64,000 nucleotides of DNA from Billgrantia aerodenitrificans (GCF_021404405.1 NZ_JABFTV010000004.1:1-64000); one strand, 5' to 3'; counted from the stretch's first letter, positions 35,767 to 44,992 are shown. Notes: a model not told the origin generated them from the letters alone. Numbers and translations are program-made.

Positions 35767-37512
35767 TCAAGCGGCCGGCGTGGCTAGCCACTGCTCGGCC
35801 AGCCGGCGGGCCTGGGCGGGCTGGCGCACGGCGGCCAGACGACCGGCCTGACGCTTGACCCCGGCACGCTTGAGCTTGAGCACCATGCGCGCCGGCATAC
35901 CGATGAAGATCAGCCCCACCTGGCGCGTACTCAGCTCCTCGACCAGCGACTGCAGGGCGACGATGGCGGTGGCATCCAGGCTCGGCACGTCGCGCATGTC
36001 GAGCATCACCACCCGCACGTCGGGGTCCACCACCCGCAGCGACGATACGGCCTTCTCCGCGGCGCCGAAGAACAGCGGTCCGTTGATGTCGTAGAGCGCC
36101 ACCTGACGGGGCAGGTCGCGGCTCTCCTCGTCGAGGCCCGGTTCCAGGCGTCGCGCATGGGTCAGGTGGGCCATGCGGCGAATGAACAGCGCCGCGGCAA
36201 GGCCGATGCCGACCGCCACCGCCAGCACCATGTCGAACACCACCGTGAGCAGGAAGCAGATCACCAGGATGGCGACGTCGCTGCCCGGCGCGCTCTTCAA
36301 GGTGTGCATGAAGTGGCGCGCCTCGCTCATGTTCCAGGCGATGATGAACAGCAGCGCGGCAAGCGCCGCCATCGGCACCAGGGCCAGCACGCCCGCCAGC
36401 GCCACTACCGCCAGCAGCACGACCAGCGCATGAATCACCGCGGCCAGCGGCGAGAAGGCGCCGCTGCGCACGTTGGTGGCCGTGCGCGCCAGTGCCGCGG
36501 TGGCGGTGATGCCGCCGAAGAAAGGTGCGGCAATGTTGCCCAGCCCCTGGCCGATCAGTTCGGCATTGGGGTCGTGGCGGGTGCGCGTCAGGCCGTCGGC
36601 CACCACCGCGCAGAGCAGCGACTCGATGGCCGCCAGCATGGCGATGGCCAAGGCCGGGCCGAGCAGCTCGCGGATTAGGGCGAAATCCACCGTGAGCGGC
36701 AGACCGTCCGGCCCCGGCAGCCGCCAGGGCATCACTAGACCGGGGGCGAAGGGCGGAATGCCGCTGCCGCTCTGGCCCTGGTATTCCCAGCTGAAACGCG
36801 AAGCGATGGTCTCGATTTCCATGCCCCACCAGGTGGCGCCCAGGGCAACCAGCGTGCCCACCGCCAGTCCCACCAGCGGCGCCGGCACCGGCAGCTTCAA
36901 GCGCGGCCACAGGATCAGCGTGGCCAGCGTGATCAGGCCGATACCCAACTCGGCCGGCGCCACCCCCGGTGCGGCGCGTACGATGGCGGCCAGGTTGTGC
37001 AGTGTGCTGTCGCCGAGCTCGACGCCGTCGAGCCCGAGAAAGTCGGGCAGCTGCAGCAGCGCGATCACCACGGCGATGCCGGCGGTGAAGCCGAGCACCA
37101 CCGGATAGGGCACGAACTGGATCAGGTTGCCCAGGCGCGCCAGCCCCAGCGCCACTAGGATCAGCCCTGCCATCAGCGTGGCGATCAGCAGCCCGCCGAG
37201 CCCATGACTGGCGACGATGGGGAACAGGATGACCACGAAGGCGGCAGTGGGGCCGGAGATATTGAAGCGCGAGCCGCCGGTGAGGGCGATGATGGCACCG
37301 GCCACGATGGCGGTATACAGCCCATGCTGTGGCGGCACACCGGTGGCGATGGCCAGAGCCATGGAGAGTGGCACCGCGACGATACCGATGGTCAGACCGG
37401 CCAGCAGGTCGCGCTTGAGCTCGGCCAGGCCGTAGCCTTCCCGCCAGGCGGCGAGCAGCGCGCTGCCGGGCATGGGGAATCGAAAACCGGATGGGAGGCG
37501 GGAGCGGGCCAT
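35767..37512 (-). CDS. SulP family anion transporter with STAS domain
   Basis: The 581-residue inner-membrane transporter has a sulphate-permease membrane domain (about 35-430), including the ATGVPPQHGLYTAIVAG start, FNISGPTAAFVVILFPI, and VSGAFSPLAAVIHAL-like late helices. A cytoplasmic STAS domain follows (about 470-560, ALYDINGPLFFGAAEK ... VVMLDMRDVPSLDATA). Such carriers move sulphate, bicarbonate or dicarboxylates (E. coli DauA); the substrate here is open. The ATG at 37512 was chosen because the membrane domain then starts normally; the ribosome binding site is weak. A palindromic element lies 24 bases upstream, and the betT terminator separates it from betT. Confidence 0.87.
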   Translation of the reverse strand: MARSRLPSGFRFPMPGSALLAAWREGYGLAELKRDLLAGLTIGIVAVPLSMALAIATGVPPQHGLYTAIVAGAIIALTGGSRFNISGPTAAFVVILFPIVASHGLGGLLIATLMAGLILVALGLARLGNLIQFVPYPVVLGFTAGIAVVIALLQLPDFLGLDGVELGDSTLHNLAAIVRAAPGVAPAELGIGLITLATLILWPRLKLPVPAPLVGLAVGTLVALGATWWGMEIETIASRFSWEYQGQSGSGIPPFAPGLVMPWRLPGPDGLPLTVDFALIRELLGPALAIAMLAAIESLLCAVVADGLTRTRHDPNAELIGQGLGNIAAPFFGGITATAALARTATNVRSGAFSPLAAVIHALVVLLAVVALAGVLALVPMAALAALLFIIAWNMSEARHFMHTLKSAPGSDVAILVICFLLTVVFDMVLAVAVGIGLAAALFIRRMAHLTHARRLEPGLDEESRDLPRQVALYDINGPLFFGAAEKAVSSLRVVDPDVRVVMLDMRDVPSLDATAIVALQSLVEELSTRQVGLIFIGMPARMVLKLKRAGVKRQAGRLAAVRQPAQARRLAEQWLATPAA

Positions 37513-37535
37513 GGCGATACCGAGAGAGGTGCAAG

Positions 37536-37551
37536 GTAACGATAACGTTAC
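37536..37551 (-). promoter_or_regulatory. Inverted repeat upstream of the SulP gene
   Basis: GTAACG-ATAA-CGTTAC is a perfect six-base inverted repeat with a four-base spacer, 24 bases before the start codon, a position that suits a repressor site. The regulator is unknown. The core AACGATAACG recurs at 40176-40185 before the TRAP operon. Confidence 0.45.
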
Positions 37552-37606
37552 TCCCGCATATTGCGTCGCCACAAGGCGGCCAACGTCTATGCCATGTTCA
37601 GGGAGC

Positions 37607-37640
37607 AAAAGAAAGCGGCGACACCGTGAGGTGTCGCCGC
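37607..37640 (-). terminator. Rho-independent terminator of betT
   Basis: On the minus strand an eleven-base perfect stem (37640-37630 with 37625-37615, four-base loop) is followed by TTTCTTTT (37614-37607). It lies 19 bases after the betT stop. Confidence 0.9.
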
Positions 37641-37659
37641 GCCAGGCCAAGCGAGCCGA

Positions 37660-39705
37660 TCAGGCCGGGCTGGCGTCCGCCGGCGGCTCGCCCACCGCTC
37701 CCGGCATGGCCTGCACGCTGCCGCCCTCGTCGGCCAGGGCCAGGAAGTGCAGATGGCGCTCGTATTCCGAGAGCACGTCGGCGATCACCTGACCGCGGGT
37801 GAAGCCGTTGAGATCCTTCTCCTGGCCGCCCTCAGCCAGATAGACGTCCAACCGCACGTAGTAGTCGTCGTCCGCCGGCAGGAAGCTCGGCGTGCGCATG
37901 CGGTGCGGGCACACCTGATAGACGAAGCTGGCGGCATTCTCCAGATCCACCTGCAGGGTCAGGCAGGGCAGCGCCTCGCCTTCGAGCTGCTCCTCGCTGA
38001 CGTTGGCCTCCTGGCCGCGGCTCTCCAGCTCCTGGGCGAACTGTGTGAGTGCCGGACGAATGGCGTGCTCGATAGTGGCGGCAGCGCCCGCGCGGGTAGA
38101 GGTGTCCAGGGCGCGGTCGAGACGCTCGCGCCAGTCGCCGCCCGGGGCGGTGCCGGCGATGCGGCTGCGCGCTTCGGCCTTGCTGCCCTCCAGCTTCAGC
38201 GCTTTGTACATGCCGAGCATGATGGCGAATATCACCAGCGAGAAGGGCAGTGCGGTGATCACCACTGCGCTCTGCAGCGCCGCCAGGCCACCTGCCATCA
38301 ACAGCGCCACCGTCACCAGGCCGATCACCGCCGACCAGAAGATGCGCAGCCTGATCGGGGCATCGTGGTTCACGTCCGACAGGATCGAGGTGAAGTTCGC
38401 CAGTACCAGCGCGCCGGAGTCGGCCGAGGTGATGAAGAAGACGATGCCGAGAATCGTCACCACTGCGGCGGTGATACCGACCCAGGGGTAGTATTCGAGC
38501 AGCGTGTACATGGTGGTCTGTGGGGTATTCAGGGCCTGTTCGCCGAGTTCGACGACGCCCTGATTGGCCACCAGTTCGATGCCGCTGTTACCGAACACCG
38601 ACATCCACACCATCATGAACGCCAGCGGAATGCCCAGCGCCCCGGCAACGAATTGACGGATGGTGCGACCGCGGGAGATACGTGCCAGGAACAGGCCGAC
38701 GAAGGGCGTCCAGGCGATCCACCAGCCCCAGAAGAAGATCGTCCACCACATTTTCCACTCGTTGGCCTCTTCGCCGGCGAAGGCGTAGGTGTTGAAGCTC
38801 ATGGCCACGAAGCTGGAGAGGTAGTCACCGGCGTTGTTCACCGCCATGTCGAGCAGTTGCAGGGTATGACCCTGGAACAGCACGAACAGCAGCAGCGCGA
38901 GCGCCAACAGCATGTTGAACTCCGATAGCCGGCGGATGCCCTTCTCCACCCCACTGACCACCGAGATGGTCGCGAGTACCACTACCAGCGCGATCAGGAC
39001 GACCTGCACCGAGAGGCTCTCGGGCACGTCGAACATGTAGGCCAGGCCGTAGTTGAGCTGCATCACGCCGATACCGAGGCTGGTAGCGATGCCGAACACG
39101 GTGGAAATCACCGCGGTGATGTCCACGGCGTTGCCGATGGGGCCGTGGATGCGCTTGCCCAGTAGTGGGTAGAGTGCGCTGCGGATGGCCAGCGGCAAGC
39201 GGTGGCGGTAGCTGAAGTAAGCCAGCGCCATGCCCATCAGCACGTAGAGCCCCCAGCCGGAAAGCCCCCAGTGCATGAAGGTCTGGACCACGGCGGCGCG
39301 CATCGCCTCCTGGCTTTCGGGAGGCAGCTCCGGCGGCATCAGGTAGTGGGCCACCGGCTCGGCGACGCTGAAGAACAGCAGGTCGATGCCGATGCCTGCG
39401 GCGAACAGCATGGCCGCCCAGGAGAGCGTCGAGAACTCTGGTCGCGAGTGATCGGGACCGAGACGGATGCGGCCGAAGCGCGACATACCGATGGCAATCA
39501 CGAAGACCAAGTAGACCAGCACCGCCAGCATGTAGTACCAGCCGAAGGTTTCGCTGACCCAGGCCAGGCCGGCGTCGAAGAAGGCGCCGGCCTGATCGGT
39601 GAAGGTCATGGTGAGGACGAGGAAGACCAGTATGCCGGCCATCGAGCCGTGGAAGACCACGGGGTTGAGCCGATCGCGACGCTCGCTGGGTAGGTTCTGC
39701 GCCAT
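37660..39705 (-). CDS. betT: BCCT-family choline/betaine transporter, BetT-like
   Basis: The inner-membrane transporter of about 681 residues has twelve hydrophobic segments and the BCCT hallmark WWIAWTPFVGLFLARISRGRT near residue 340. A long hydrophilic C-terminal domain follows (about 505-681), as in BetT proteins, where it senses osmotic stress. It would import choline or glycine betaine as osmoprotectant, in keeping with a halophile. The frame is open upstream (TTG at 39747, ATG at 39720). The ATG at 39705 was preferred because GGAG lies nine bases before it and the product then begins MAQNLPSERRDRLNP. It has a strong terminator. Confidence 0.88.
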   Translation of the reverse strand: MAQNLPSERRDRLNPVVFHGSMAGILVFLVLTMTFTDQAGAFFDAGLAWVSETFGWYYMLAVLVYLVFVIAIGMSRFGRIRLGPDHSRPEFSTLSWAAMLFAAGIGIDLLFFSVAEPVAHYLMPPELPPESQEAMRAAVVQTFMHWGLSGWGLYVLMGMALAYFSYRHRLPLAIRSALYPLLGKRIHGPIGNAVDITAVISTVFGIATSLGIGVMQLNYGLAYMFDVPESLSVQVVLIALVVVLATISVVSGVEKGIRRLSEFNMLLALALLLFVLFQGHTLQLLDMAVNNAGDYLSSFVAMSFNTYAFAGEEANEWKMWWTIFFWGWWIAWTPFVGLFLARISRGRTIRQFVAGALGIPLAFMMVWMSVFGNSGIELVANQGVVELGEQALNTPQTTMYTLLEYYPWVGITAAVVTILGIVFFITSADSGALVLANFTSILSDVNHDAPIRLRIFWSAVIGLVTVALLMAGGLAALQSAVVITALPFSLVIFAIMLGMYKALKLEGSKAEARSRIAGTAPGGDWRERLDRALDTSTRAGAAATIEHAIRPALTQFAQELESRGQEANVSEEQLEGEALPCLTLQVDLENAASFVYQVCPHRMRTPSFLPADDDYYVRLDVYLAEGGQEKDLNGFTRGQVIADVLSEYERHLHFLALADEGGSVQAMPGAVGEPPADASPA

Positions 39706-40204
39706 GTAGGCGAACTCCATTCCGAAGTGAATGAACCCTTCCGCCAATCCCTGTCGAGACGCGCTCTAGATTGTTTCTCGACAATCGAAAGCACGCCTGA
39801 GGACCACTCAATGTTTCAGACCTGACGGGGCCGTCGGCGACTACCGAAGCCGAAAGGAGATCGTTCGTACGCCGCTGCGGCGGAATTGGATGATGGCGTC
39901 AGGGCTGACAACTTCATGGCGGAAAGCCGCTCTTATTTTTGAATGAACGTTCAAATAAAATACGCGCTTTGCCTGTGCCCTTCAACCCTGCGTTAACAGA
40001 TTCGGGCGAAACGTTAACTGAGCCTACGCAAAGTTCGCTTGCAGGCTTACTTACCCCAGCTATACCTGATGTAACCGACTGCAAGTCAGGGAACACGCAC
40101 GCTATGCCAGTATCGGCATGGATGCTTTCGGGAAGACCGCTCGGACCGGTGCCGGCTCGAGCGGGTAAGAAGTACAACGATAACGATTGTTTCCGGAGTA
40201 TCTG
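39706..40204. other. Divergent region between betT and the TRAP transporter
   Basis: No supported gene was found in these 499 bases. It contains the ten-base palindrome TGAACGTTCA at 39944-39953 in an A+T-rich patch (possible BetI-type operator). An ACGAT direct repeat lies at 40178-40187 close to the dctP-like start. Confidence 0.5.
39944..39953 (+). promoter_or_regulatory. Possible BetI-type operator
   Basis: TGAACGTTCA is a perfect palindrome flanked by A/T-rich sequence (TTGAA before, AATAAA after). It resembles the choline-responsive BetI site of E. coli bet genes as I recall it. It lies between a BetT-like gene and a TRAP operon. No betI gene is in the window. Confidence 0.45.
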
Positions 40205-41404
40205 ATGGCTCATGAAAAGAAAGCGCCCGCGGCCCAGGCCGGCGGGCAGAGCGCCAGCGACAGCAAATCCACCACCGACACCTCGCGTCGTCGTTTCCTC
40301 ACGGGATCGGCAGCGGCCGTGGGGGCCGGGGCGGCCGCCGCGGTGGGCTTCCCCAGTATCGCCGTGGCTCAGACCACTACGCTGCGCTTCCAGAGCACCT
40401 GGCCCAACCAGGATATCTTCCACGAGTTCGCTGCCGACTACGTGCGCATCGTCAACGAGATGTCCGGCGGTCGCCTGCGCCTCAACCTGCTGCCGGCCGG
40501 TGCCGTGGTCGGAGCGCTGCAGTTGCAGGATGCGGTGATCTCCGGCGCGCTCGACGGCGGCCATGGCGTGACGGCCTACTGGTACGGCAAGCACAAGGCC
40601 TTCTCGCTGTTCGGCACGCCACCCCCCTTCGGTTGGGATGCCCATCAGTTCCTTGCCTGGTACTGGACTGGAGGCGGTATGGAGCTCTACGGCGAACTGC
40701 TGGAGATGCTCGAGCTGCCGCTGGTGGGCTACCAGACCGGCCCCATGCCGACTCAGGCGCTGGGCTGGTTCAAGGAGCCGATTCGCAGCGCCGACGACCT
40801 GCGCGGGCTCAAGTACCGCACCGTGGGCCTGGCGGCGGACCTGATGCGTGAATTCGGTGCAGCCGTGACCATCATGGGCGGTGGCGATATCGTGCCGGCC
40901 ATGGATCGTGGCCTGCTCGACGGCGCCGAGTTCAACAACCCCTCGTCGGACCGGCTGCTCGGCTTCCCCGACGTCAGCAAGACCTGGATGCTGCGCAGCT
41001 ATCACCAGGATTGCGAGGCCTTCGAGATCATCTTCAACAGGAACCGGCACGACAGCCTGCCCGAGGAGTTCCAGGCCATTCTGCAGTATGCCGCCAAGGC
41101 GGCCTCTTCCGAGATGTACTGGAAGGCCATGGAGCGCTATCCGCGCGATCTCAACGGTATGCGCGAACAGCAGGGAGTACAGACCTACATCACACCCGAC
41201 TCGGTGCTGCAGGCCCAGCTCGAGGCGTGGGACAAGGTGATCGAGAACGAGTCCCGCGACGAGTTCTTCAGGAAGGTAGTCGAGCATCAGCGGGAGTATT
41301 GCGAGCGCGTCGTGGGCTACCACCTCGAGCACACCACGCCCAAGGAGCCGGCGTATGTGCACTTCTACGGCAAGTCGCCCACCGATACCTCAACCATCCT
41401 GTGA
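40205..41404 (+). CDS. TRAP transporter substrate-binding protein, DctP family
   Basis: The 399-residue periplasmic binding protein has a twin-arginine leader (TSRRRFLTGSAAAVGAGAAA, about 28-47), so it is probably exported folded. The mature part shows the DctP pattern: TLRFQSTWPNQDIFHEFA, a LLPAGAVVGALQLQDAV segment, LRGLKYRTVGLAADLMREFGA with the ligand-binding Arg, and GLLDGAEFNNPSSD. GGAG lies before the ATG at 40205. It heads a dctPQM operon. The ligand, probably an organic acid or related solute, cannot be told. Confidence 0.9.
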   Translation: MAHEKKAPAAQAGGQSASDSKSTTDTSRRRFLTGSAAAVGAGAAAAVGFPSIAVAQTTTLRFQSTWPNQDIFHEFAADYVRIVNEMSGGRLRLNLLPAGAVVGALQLQDAVISGALDGGHGVTAYWYGKHKAFSLFGTPPPFGWDAHQFLAWYWTGGGMELYGELLEMLELPLVGYQTGPMPTQALGWFKEPIRSADDLRGLKYRTVGLAADLMREFGAAVTIMGGGDIVPAMDRGLLDGAEFNNPSSDRLLGFPDVSKTWMLRSYHQDCEAFEIIFNRNRHDSLPEEFQAILQYAAKAASSEMYWKAMERYPRDLNGMREQQGVQTYITPDSVLQAQLEAWDKVIENESRDEFFRKVVEHQREYCERVVGYHLEHTTPKEPAYVHFYGKSPTDTSTIL

Positions 41405-41518
41405 GCCACCGGGCCTGCGGGCCCGGATCGGCATGTTGCCCCGGTTCAGGACGCTGCCGGGTTCATGTTCCGTCCTGCGCCACCCCGATGGGTGGCGCAG
41501 GGATGGTGAGAGGTGACC

Positions 41519-42115
41519 ATGCGTTTCGTGTTCTTCATCGACCATCTCAGCACCTGGGTGGGCAAGACCTTCGCCTGGGCGATCCTGATCCTGACCCTCG
41601 TGGTGAGCTACGAGGTCTTCATGCGCTATGCCATGGGGGCACCGACCACCTGGGCCTATGACACCAGCTACATGCTCTACGGCACCCTGTTCATGATGAG
41701 CGGCGCCTATGCGCTGGCCCACAACGCCCACGTGCGGGCCGACGTGGTGTCGCGCTATTTCCCCATCCGCGTCCAGGCCGGGTTGGAGCTCGCGCTCTAC
41801 CTGCTGTTCTTCTACCCCGGCATCTTCGCGCTGGTGTTCTACGGCTGGGACTTCTTCGCCATCTCCTACCGTCAGAACGAGCACAGCTCCTATACGCCCG
41901 GGGGCCCGCCCATCTGGCCCTACAAGTTCGTGATTCCCGCCTGCGCGGCGCTGCTTGCCCTACAGGGGGTGGCGGAAGTGACGCGCTGCGTGATGTGTCT
42001 CATACACGGCAAGTGGCCGCGCCGGCTGGGTGACGTGGAGGAGATCGCCATTCCCATCAACAAGGAGGCGGAGATCAAGGCCGCCCAGGAAAAATCAGGG
42101 GAGCCCCGCCAATGA
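41519..42115 (+). CDS. TRAP transporter small membrane subunit, DctQ family
   Basis: The 198-residue protein has four hydrophobic segments. It shows the DctQ pattern: an N-terminal helix with TWVGKTFAWAILILTLVVSYEVFMRY, then LAHNAHVRADVVSRYFP near residue 65. It forms the membrane complex with the large subunit. The ATG at 41519 has GAGAGGTG just upstream; a GTG two codons earlier is possible. Its stop overlaps the dctM start by four bases. Confidence 0.88.
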   Translation: MRFVFFIDHLSTWVGKTFAWAILILTLVVSYEVFMRYAMGAPTTWAYDTSYMLYGTLFMMSGAYALAHNAHVRADVVSRYFPIRVQAGLELALYLLFFYPGIFALVFYGWDFFAISYRQNEHSSYTPGGPPIWPYKFVIPACAALLALQGVAEVTRCVMCLIHGKWPRRLGDVEEIAIPINKEAEIKAAQEKSGEPRQ

Positions 42116-43431
42116 GCGAGCCGGAAATCGGTATCCTGATGCTGGGCATGCTGATCGTGCTGATCATGCTCGGCTTTCCCATCGCCTTCACGTTGATCGC
42201 CATGGGCATCGGCTTCGGCTACTTCGCCATCGGCGATATCATCTTTTCGCTGCTGGTGCAGCGCGCCTATGGGGTCATGTCCAACGACGTGCTGATCGCC
42301 GTGCCGCTGTTCCTCTTCATGGGCTACATGGTGGAGCGGGCCAACATTCTCGACCGGTTGTTCGCCAGCCTGCAGCTTGCCGCTCGCGGCATGCCCGCCT
42401 CGCTGGCGGTGGCCAGCCTGATCACCTGCGCGCTGTTCGCCACTGCCACCGGCATCGTCGGCGCCGTGGTTACGCTGATGGGGCTGCTGGCGCTGCCTGC
42501 CATGCTCAACGCCGGCTACGACAAGCGCATGTCGAGCGGCGTGATCTGTGCCGGGGGCTGCCTCGGGATTCTGATCCCGCCGAGCATCATGCTGATCCTC
42601 TACGGGGCGATGGCCGGGGTCTCGGTGGTGCGTCTCTACGCCGCGGCGCTGATTCCCGGGCTGCTGCTGGCGGGGCTGTACATCGTCTACGTGATGGGGC
42701 GGGCGATGATCAACCCCAAGGTGGCGCCGAAGCTGCCGGCGGAGAAGCTCGACGTGCCGCTGGGTGAGGTGTACTGGGGGCTGTTGACCTCGTTCGTGCC
42801 ACTGTTCGTGCTGATCATGTCGGTGCTGGGGGCCATCCTCTTCGGCCTGGCCACGCCGCATGAGGCCGCGGGTATCGGTGCACTGGGCGCCATTTTACTG
42901 GCGGCGGCCTACCGCCAGCTGACCCTGGCGCGGCTGCGCGAGGCGGTGTTCCTCACCGCGCGTACCAGCGCCATGGTGTGCTGGCTGTTCGTCGGCTCGT
43001 GGATCTTCTCCTCGGTGTTCTCGCTGCTCGACGGCCATTCCCTCATCGAGCACTGGATCAGCGGCATGTCATTGACGCCACTGCAGTTCCTGCTGCTGGC
43101 GCAACTGCTGATCTTCATCCTGGGCTGGCCGCTGGAATGGACCGAGATCATCATCATCTTCGTGCCGATCTTCCTGCCGCTGCTGCACTTGTTCGGCATC
43201 GACCCGCTGTTCTTCGGCGTGCTGGTGGCGCTCAACATCCAGACCTCGTTTCTGACGCCACCCATGGCGATGTCGGCCTTCTACCTGAAGGGCATCTCGC
43301 CCAAGGGCATCGAGCTCAACGACATCTTCATCGGTATCGCCCCGTTCCTGCTGCTGGTGTTCGTGGCCATGTTCATTCTCTACATGGTGCCGAGCATCGT
43401 GTTCTGGCTGCCGGGAGTGCTCTACAACTGA
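42112..43431 (+). CDS. TRAP transporter large membrane subunit, DctM family
   Basis: The 439-residue sodium-driven permease has about twelve hydrophobic segments. Family hallmarks are the VPLFLFMGYMVERANI and GCLGILIPPSIMLILYGAMAGVS regions and the late FLTPPMAMSAFYLKG segment. It is coupled to dctQ through ATGA (42112-42115). In halophiles such transporters use the sodium gradient. A long hairpin follows the stop. Confidence 0.9.
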   Translation: MSEPEIGILMLGMLIVLIMLGFPIAFTLIAMGIGFGYFAIGDIIFSLLVQRAYGVMSNDVLIAVPLFLFMGYMVERANILDRLFASLQLAARGMPASLAVASLITCALFATATGIVGAVVTLMGLLALPAMLNAGYDKRMSSGVICAGGCLGILIPPSIMLILYGAMAGVSVVRLYAAALIPGLLLAGLYIVYVMGRAMINPKVAPKLPAEKLDVPLGEVYWGLLTSFVPLFVLIMSVLGAILFGLATPHEAAGIGALGAILLAAAYRQLTLARLREAVFLTARTSAMVCWLFVGSWIFSSVFSLLDGHSLIEHWISGMSLTPLQFLLLAQLLIFILGWPLEWTEIIIIFVPIFLPLLHLFGIDPLFFGVLVALNIQTSFLTPPMAMSAFYLKGISPKGIELNDIFIGIAPFLLLVFVAMFILYMVPSIVFWLPGVLYN

Positions 43432-43454
43432 GCGAGGCGAGGGGCGCAACGCAA

Positions 43455-43479
43455 CAGGCCCGGCGCAATGCCGGGCCTG
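43455..43479 (+). terminator. Hairpin between dctM and the convergent Spy-like gene
   Basis: CAGGCCCGGC (43455-43464) pairs perfectly with GCCGGGCCTG (43470-43479). There is no T-run on either side, so termination efficiency is uncertain; it lies between convergent genes and may serve both. Confidence 0.5.
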
Positions 43480-43508
43480 CTCGTGTCATACCTGGTGCCG
43501 CTTGGCAA

Positions 43509-44153
43509 TCAGCCGCGGCCGTGATGCTTGTGGCCCTTGTGCTTGCCCTGCTGCATGAAGGCTTCGAGAGCGTCGATCTGCTCTTCGGTGAGCACTTCCG
43601 TCAGGGCTTCACGATGCTCGTCGCGCAGCTCCTGCCAGGCCTCGCGGCGCTCCTCGCGGGAGTCGAACTCCTGTCCGCGCAGCTCCTGCATGTCGGCATA
43701 CAGGGATTCGCGCAGTTCGGTCAGCCGCTCACGCTCCTCGTCGGAGAGCTCCCAGCTGTCGACCAGGGTGGTCAGACGTTCCTGCATGCTCTGACGACGC
43801 TCACCGCCGCGCTCGGCGCGGTGCTCCTGGCGCATCTCGCGCTTGGCCTCGCGCAGGGCTTCACGCTGCTCCTCGTCGAGGATCTCATCCATGCGCTCGC
43901 GGTGCTGCTCGTGCAACTCGCGCAGTGCCTGCATGTGCTCGCTGTGGGCCTCTTCCAGGGCGCTGCGGGTCTCCTCGTCGAGCCCGGCGCGCTCGAACAG
44001 GGCCTGACGGCGCTCCTGGAAGCGCTCGTGGCGCTGCTCGTGCCAGCCGCCTTCGCCCTGACCGGGAGCGGCCACCGCGGCCAGCGACATGGGGGCGATG
44101 GCCACGGCGAGCAGGGCGGGCATCAGCATGTTTCGGGTAATGGTACGGCGCAT
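43509..44153 (-). CDS. Spy/CpxP-like periplasmic LTxxQ-type protein
   Basis: The 214-residue secreted protein has a signal peptide (NMLMPALLAVAIAPMSLAAVAA) and a mature part that is almost all charged helix rich in Glu, Arg and Gln. It contains repeated LTxxQ-like motifs (LTTLVDSWELSDEERERLTELRE; ALTEVLTEEQIDALEAFM). The C-terminus is His/Lys/Gly-rich (GKHKGHKHHGRG), possibly metal-binding. Such proteins are envelope stress chaperones; E. coli spy is controlled by BaeR and CpxR. AAGGAG stands before the ATG at 44153. A BaeSR-like system lies next to it, and GTGCAA elements lie 51-78 bases upstream. Confidence 0.75.
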   Translation of the reverse strand: MRRTITRNMLMPALLAVAIAPMSLAAVAAPGQGEGGWHEQRHERFQERRQALFERAGLDEETRSALEEAHSEHMQALRELHEQHRERMDEILDEEQREALREAKREMRQEHRAERGGERRQSMQERLTTLVDSWELSDEERERLTELRESLYADMQELRGQEFDSREERREAWQELRDEHREALTEVLTEEQIDALEAFMQQGKHKGHKHHGRG

Positions 44154-44203
44154 GCGAGTGACTCCTTCACGTTGAGTGGATGCTTGCAGTGTCGTACGGC
44201 CCT

Positions 44204-44231
44204 GTGCAATCAAGTTGCACGAAACGTGCAA
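44204..44231. promoter_or_regulatory. Three GTGCAA elements phased at 11 bp upstream of the Spy-like gene
   Basis: GTGCAA (44204-44209), inverted TTGCAC (44215-44220) and GTGCAA (44226-44231) are each separated by five bases, giving one element per helical turn on the same face. The same GTGCAA-N5-GTGCAA arrangement stands before the RND operon (50856-50872). They are probably OmpR-family regulator sites. Confidence 0.55.
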
Positions 44232-44272
44232 TGAGTATGGGTTCGGATGCCGATGCGGTACAAATGAGCCTC

Positions 44273-44992
44273 TTATTCCTCGGGTTGGTATTTGTAGCCC
44301 ACCCCATACACCGATCGGATGATCTCGCGCTCGGGCCAGATGTCGGCGATCTTGCGCCGCAGCTTCTTGACGTGGCTGTCCACGGTGCGCTCGGAAACGA
44401 TGCGATGATCGCGATACATGCGGTCCATCAGCTGATCGCGGGTGAAGATGCGACCGGGGGCCTGCGTCATCACCTTGAGCAGTTGATATTCCACCGCGGT
44501 GAGCCCCAGGTCCTGGCCGTCGGCCAGCGCGCGCCAGCCTTCGTCGTCGAGGGTGAGCTGGCTACCGCCGGCCGCGGCGGGGTCGCGCAGCGCCTGACTA
44601 CGCCTCAGCACCGCCTTGACCCGGGCCACCACCTCCCGCGGGCTGAAGGGCTTGCAGATGTAGTCGTCGGCGCCAAGCTCCAGGCCCAGCAGGCGGTCGA
44701 CCTCCTCGACCCGCGCCGTGAGCATGATGATGGCAACGCCCGGCCAGCGCTGGCGAATCTCGCGGCACAGGGTGAGGCCGTCGGTGCCGGGCAGCATCAG
44801 GTCGAGCAGCACCAGGGCGGGCAGCCGTTCCTCGCCGGCTCGCTCATGCAGCCATGGCAGCACCTGATCGCCGTGGTCGATGTGCTGGGTGGCGAAGCCG
44901 CTGCCCTCCAGGTAGTCGGCCACCAGGCGGGCGATCTTGGGTTCGTCCTCGACGATCAGCAGGGTGTCGCGTGGGGCGTCGGAGTCATGCAT
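44273..44992 (-). CDS. OmpR-family response regulator, BaeR-like
   Basis: The 239-residue regulator has a receiver domain (about 10-125) with Glu15/Asp16, phospho-acceptor Asp64 (LVLLDLMLPGTDG) and Lys in ICKPFSP. A winged-helix effector domain follows (about 145-235: LTAVEYQLLKVMTQAPGRIFTRDQL, RTVDSHVKKLRRKI, IRSVYGVGYKY). It ends the operon adaptor-RND pump-kinase-regulator, the same order as mdt-baeSR in E. coli. GAGGAA lies before its ATG. It is the natural candidate for binding the GTGCAA elements. Confidence 0.87.
   Translation of the reverse strand: MHDSDAPRDTLLIVEDEPKIARLVADYLEGSGFATQHIDHGDQVLPWLHERAGEERLPALVLLDLMLPGTDGLTLCREIRQRWPGVAIIMLTARVEEVDRLLGLELGADDYICKPFSPREVVARVKAVLRRSQALRDPAAAGGSQLTLDDEGWRALADGQDLGLTAVEYQLLKVMTQAPGRIFTRDQLMDRMYRDHRIVSERTVDSHVKKLRRKIADIWPEREIIRSVYGVGYKYQPEE

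Noticed and set aside
35492..37534. 680-codon frame overlapping the SulP gene on the same strand
   Set aside because: Arg/Ala/Gly-rich out-of-frame product; the SulP frame has membrane helices and a STAS domain.
39914..41362. 482-codon frame opposite the DctP-like gene
   Set aside because: The DctP frame has a Tat leader and family motifs; the opposite product has none.
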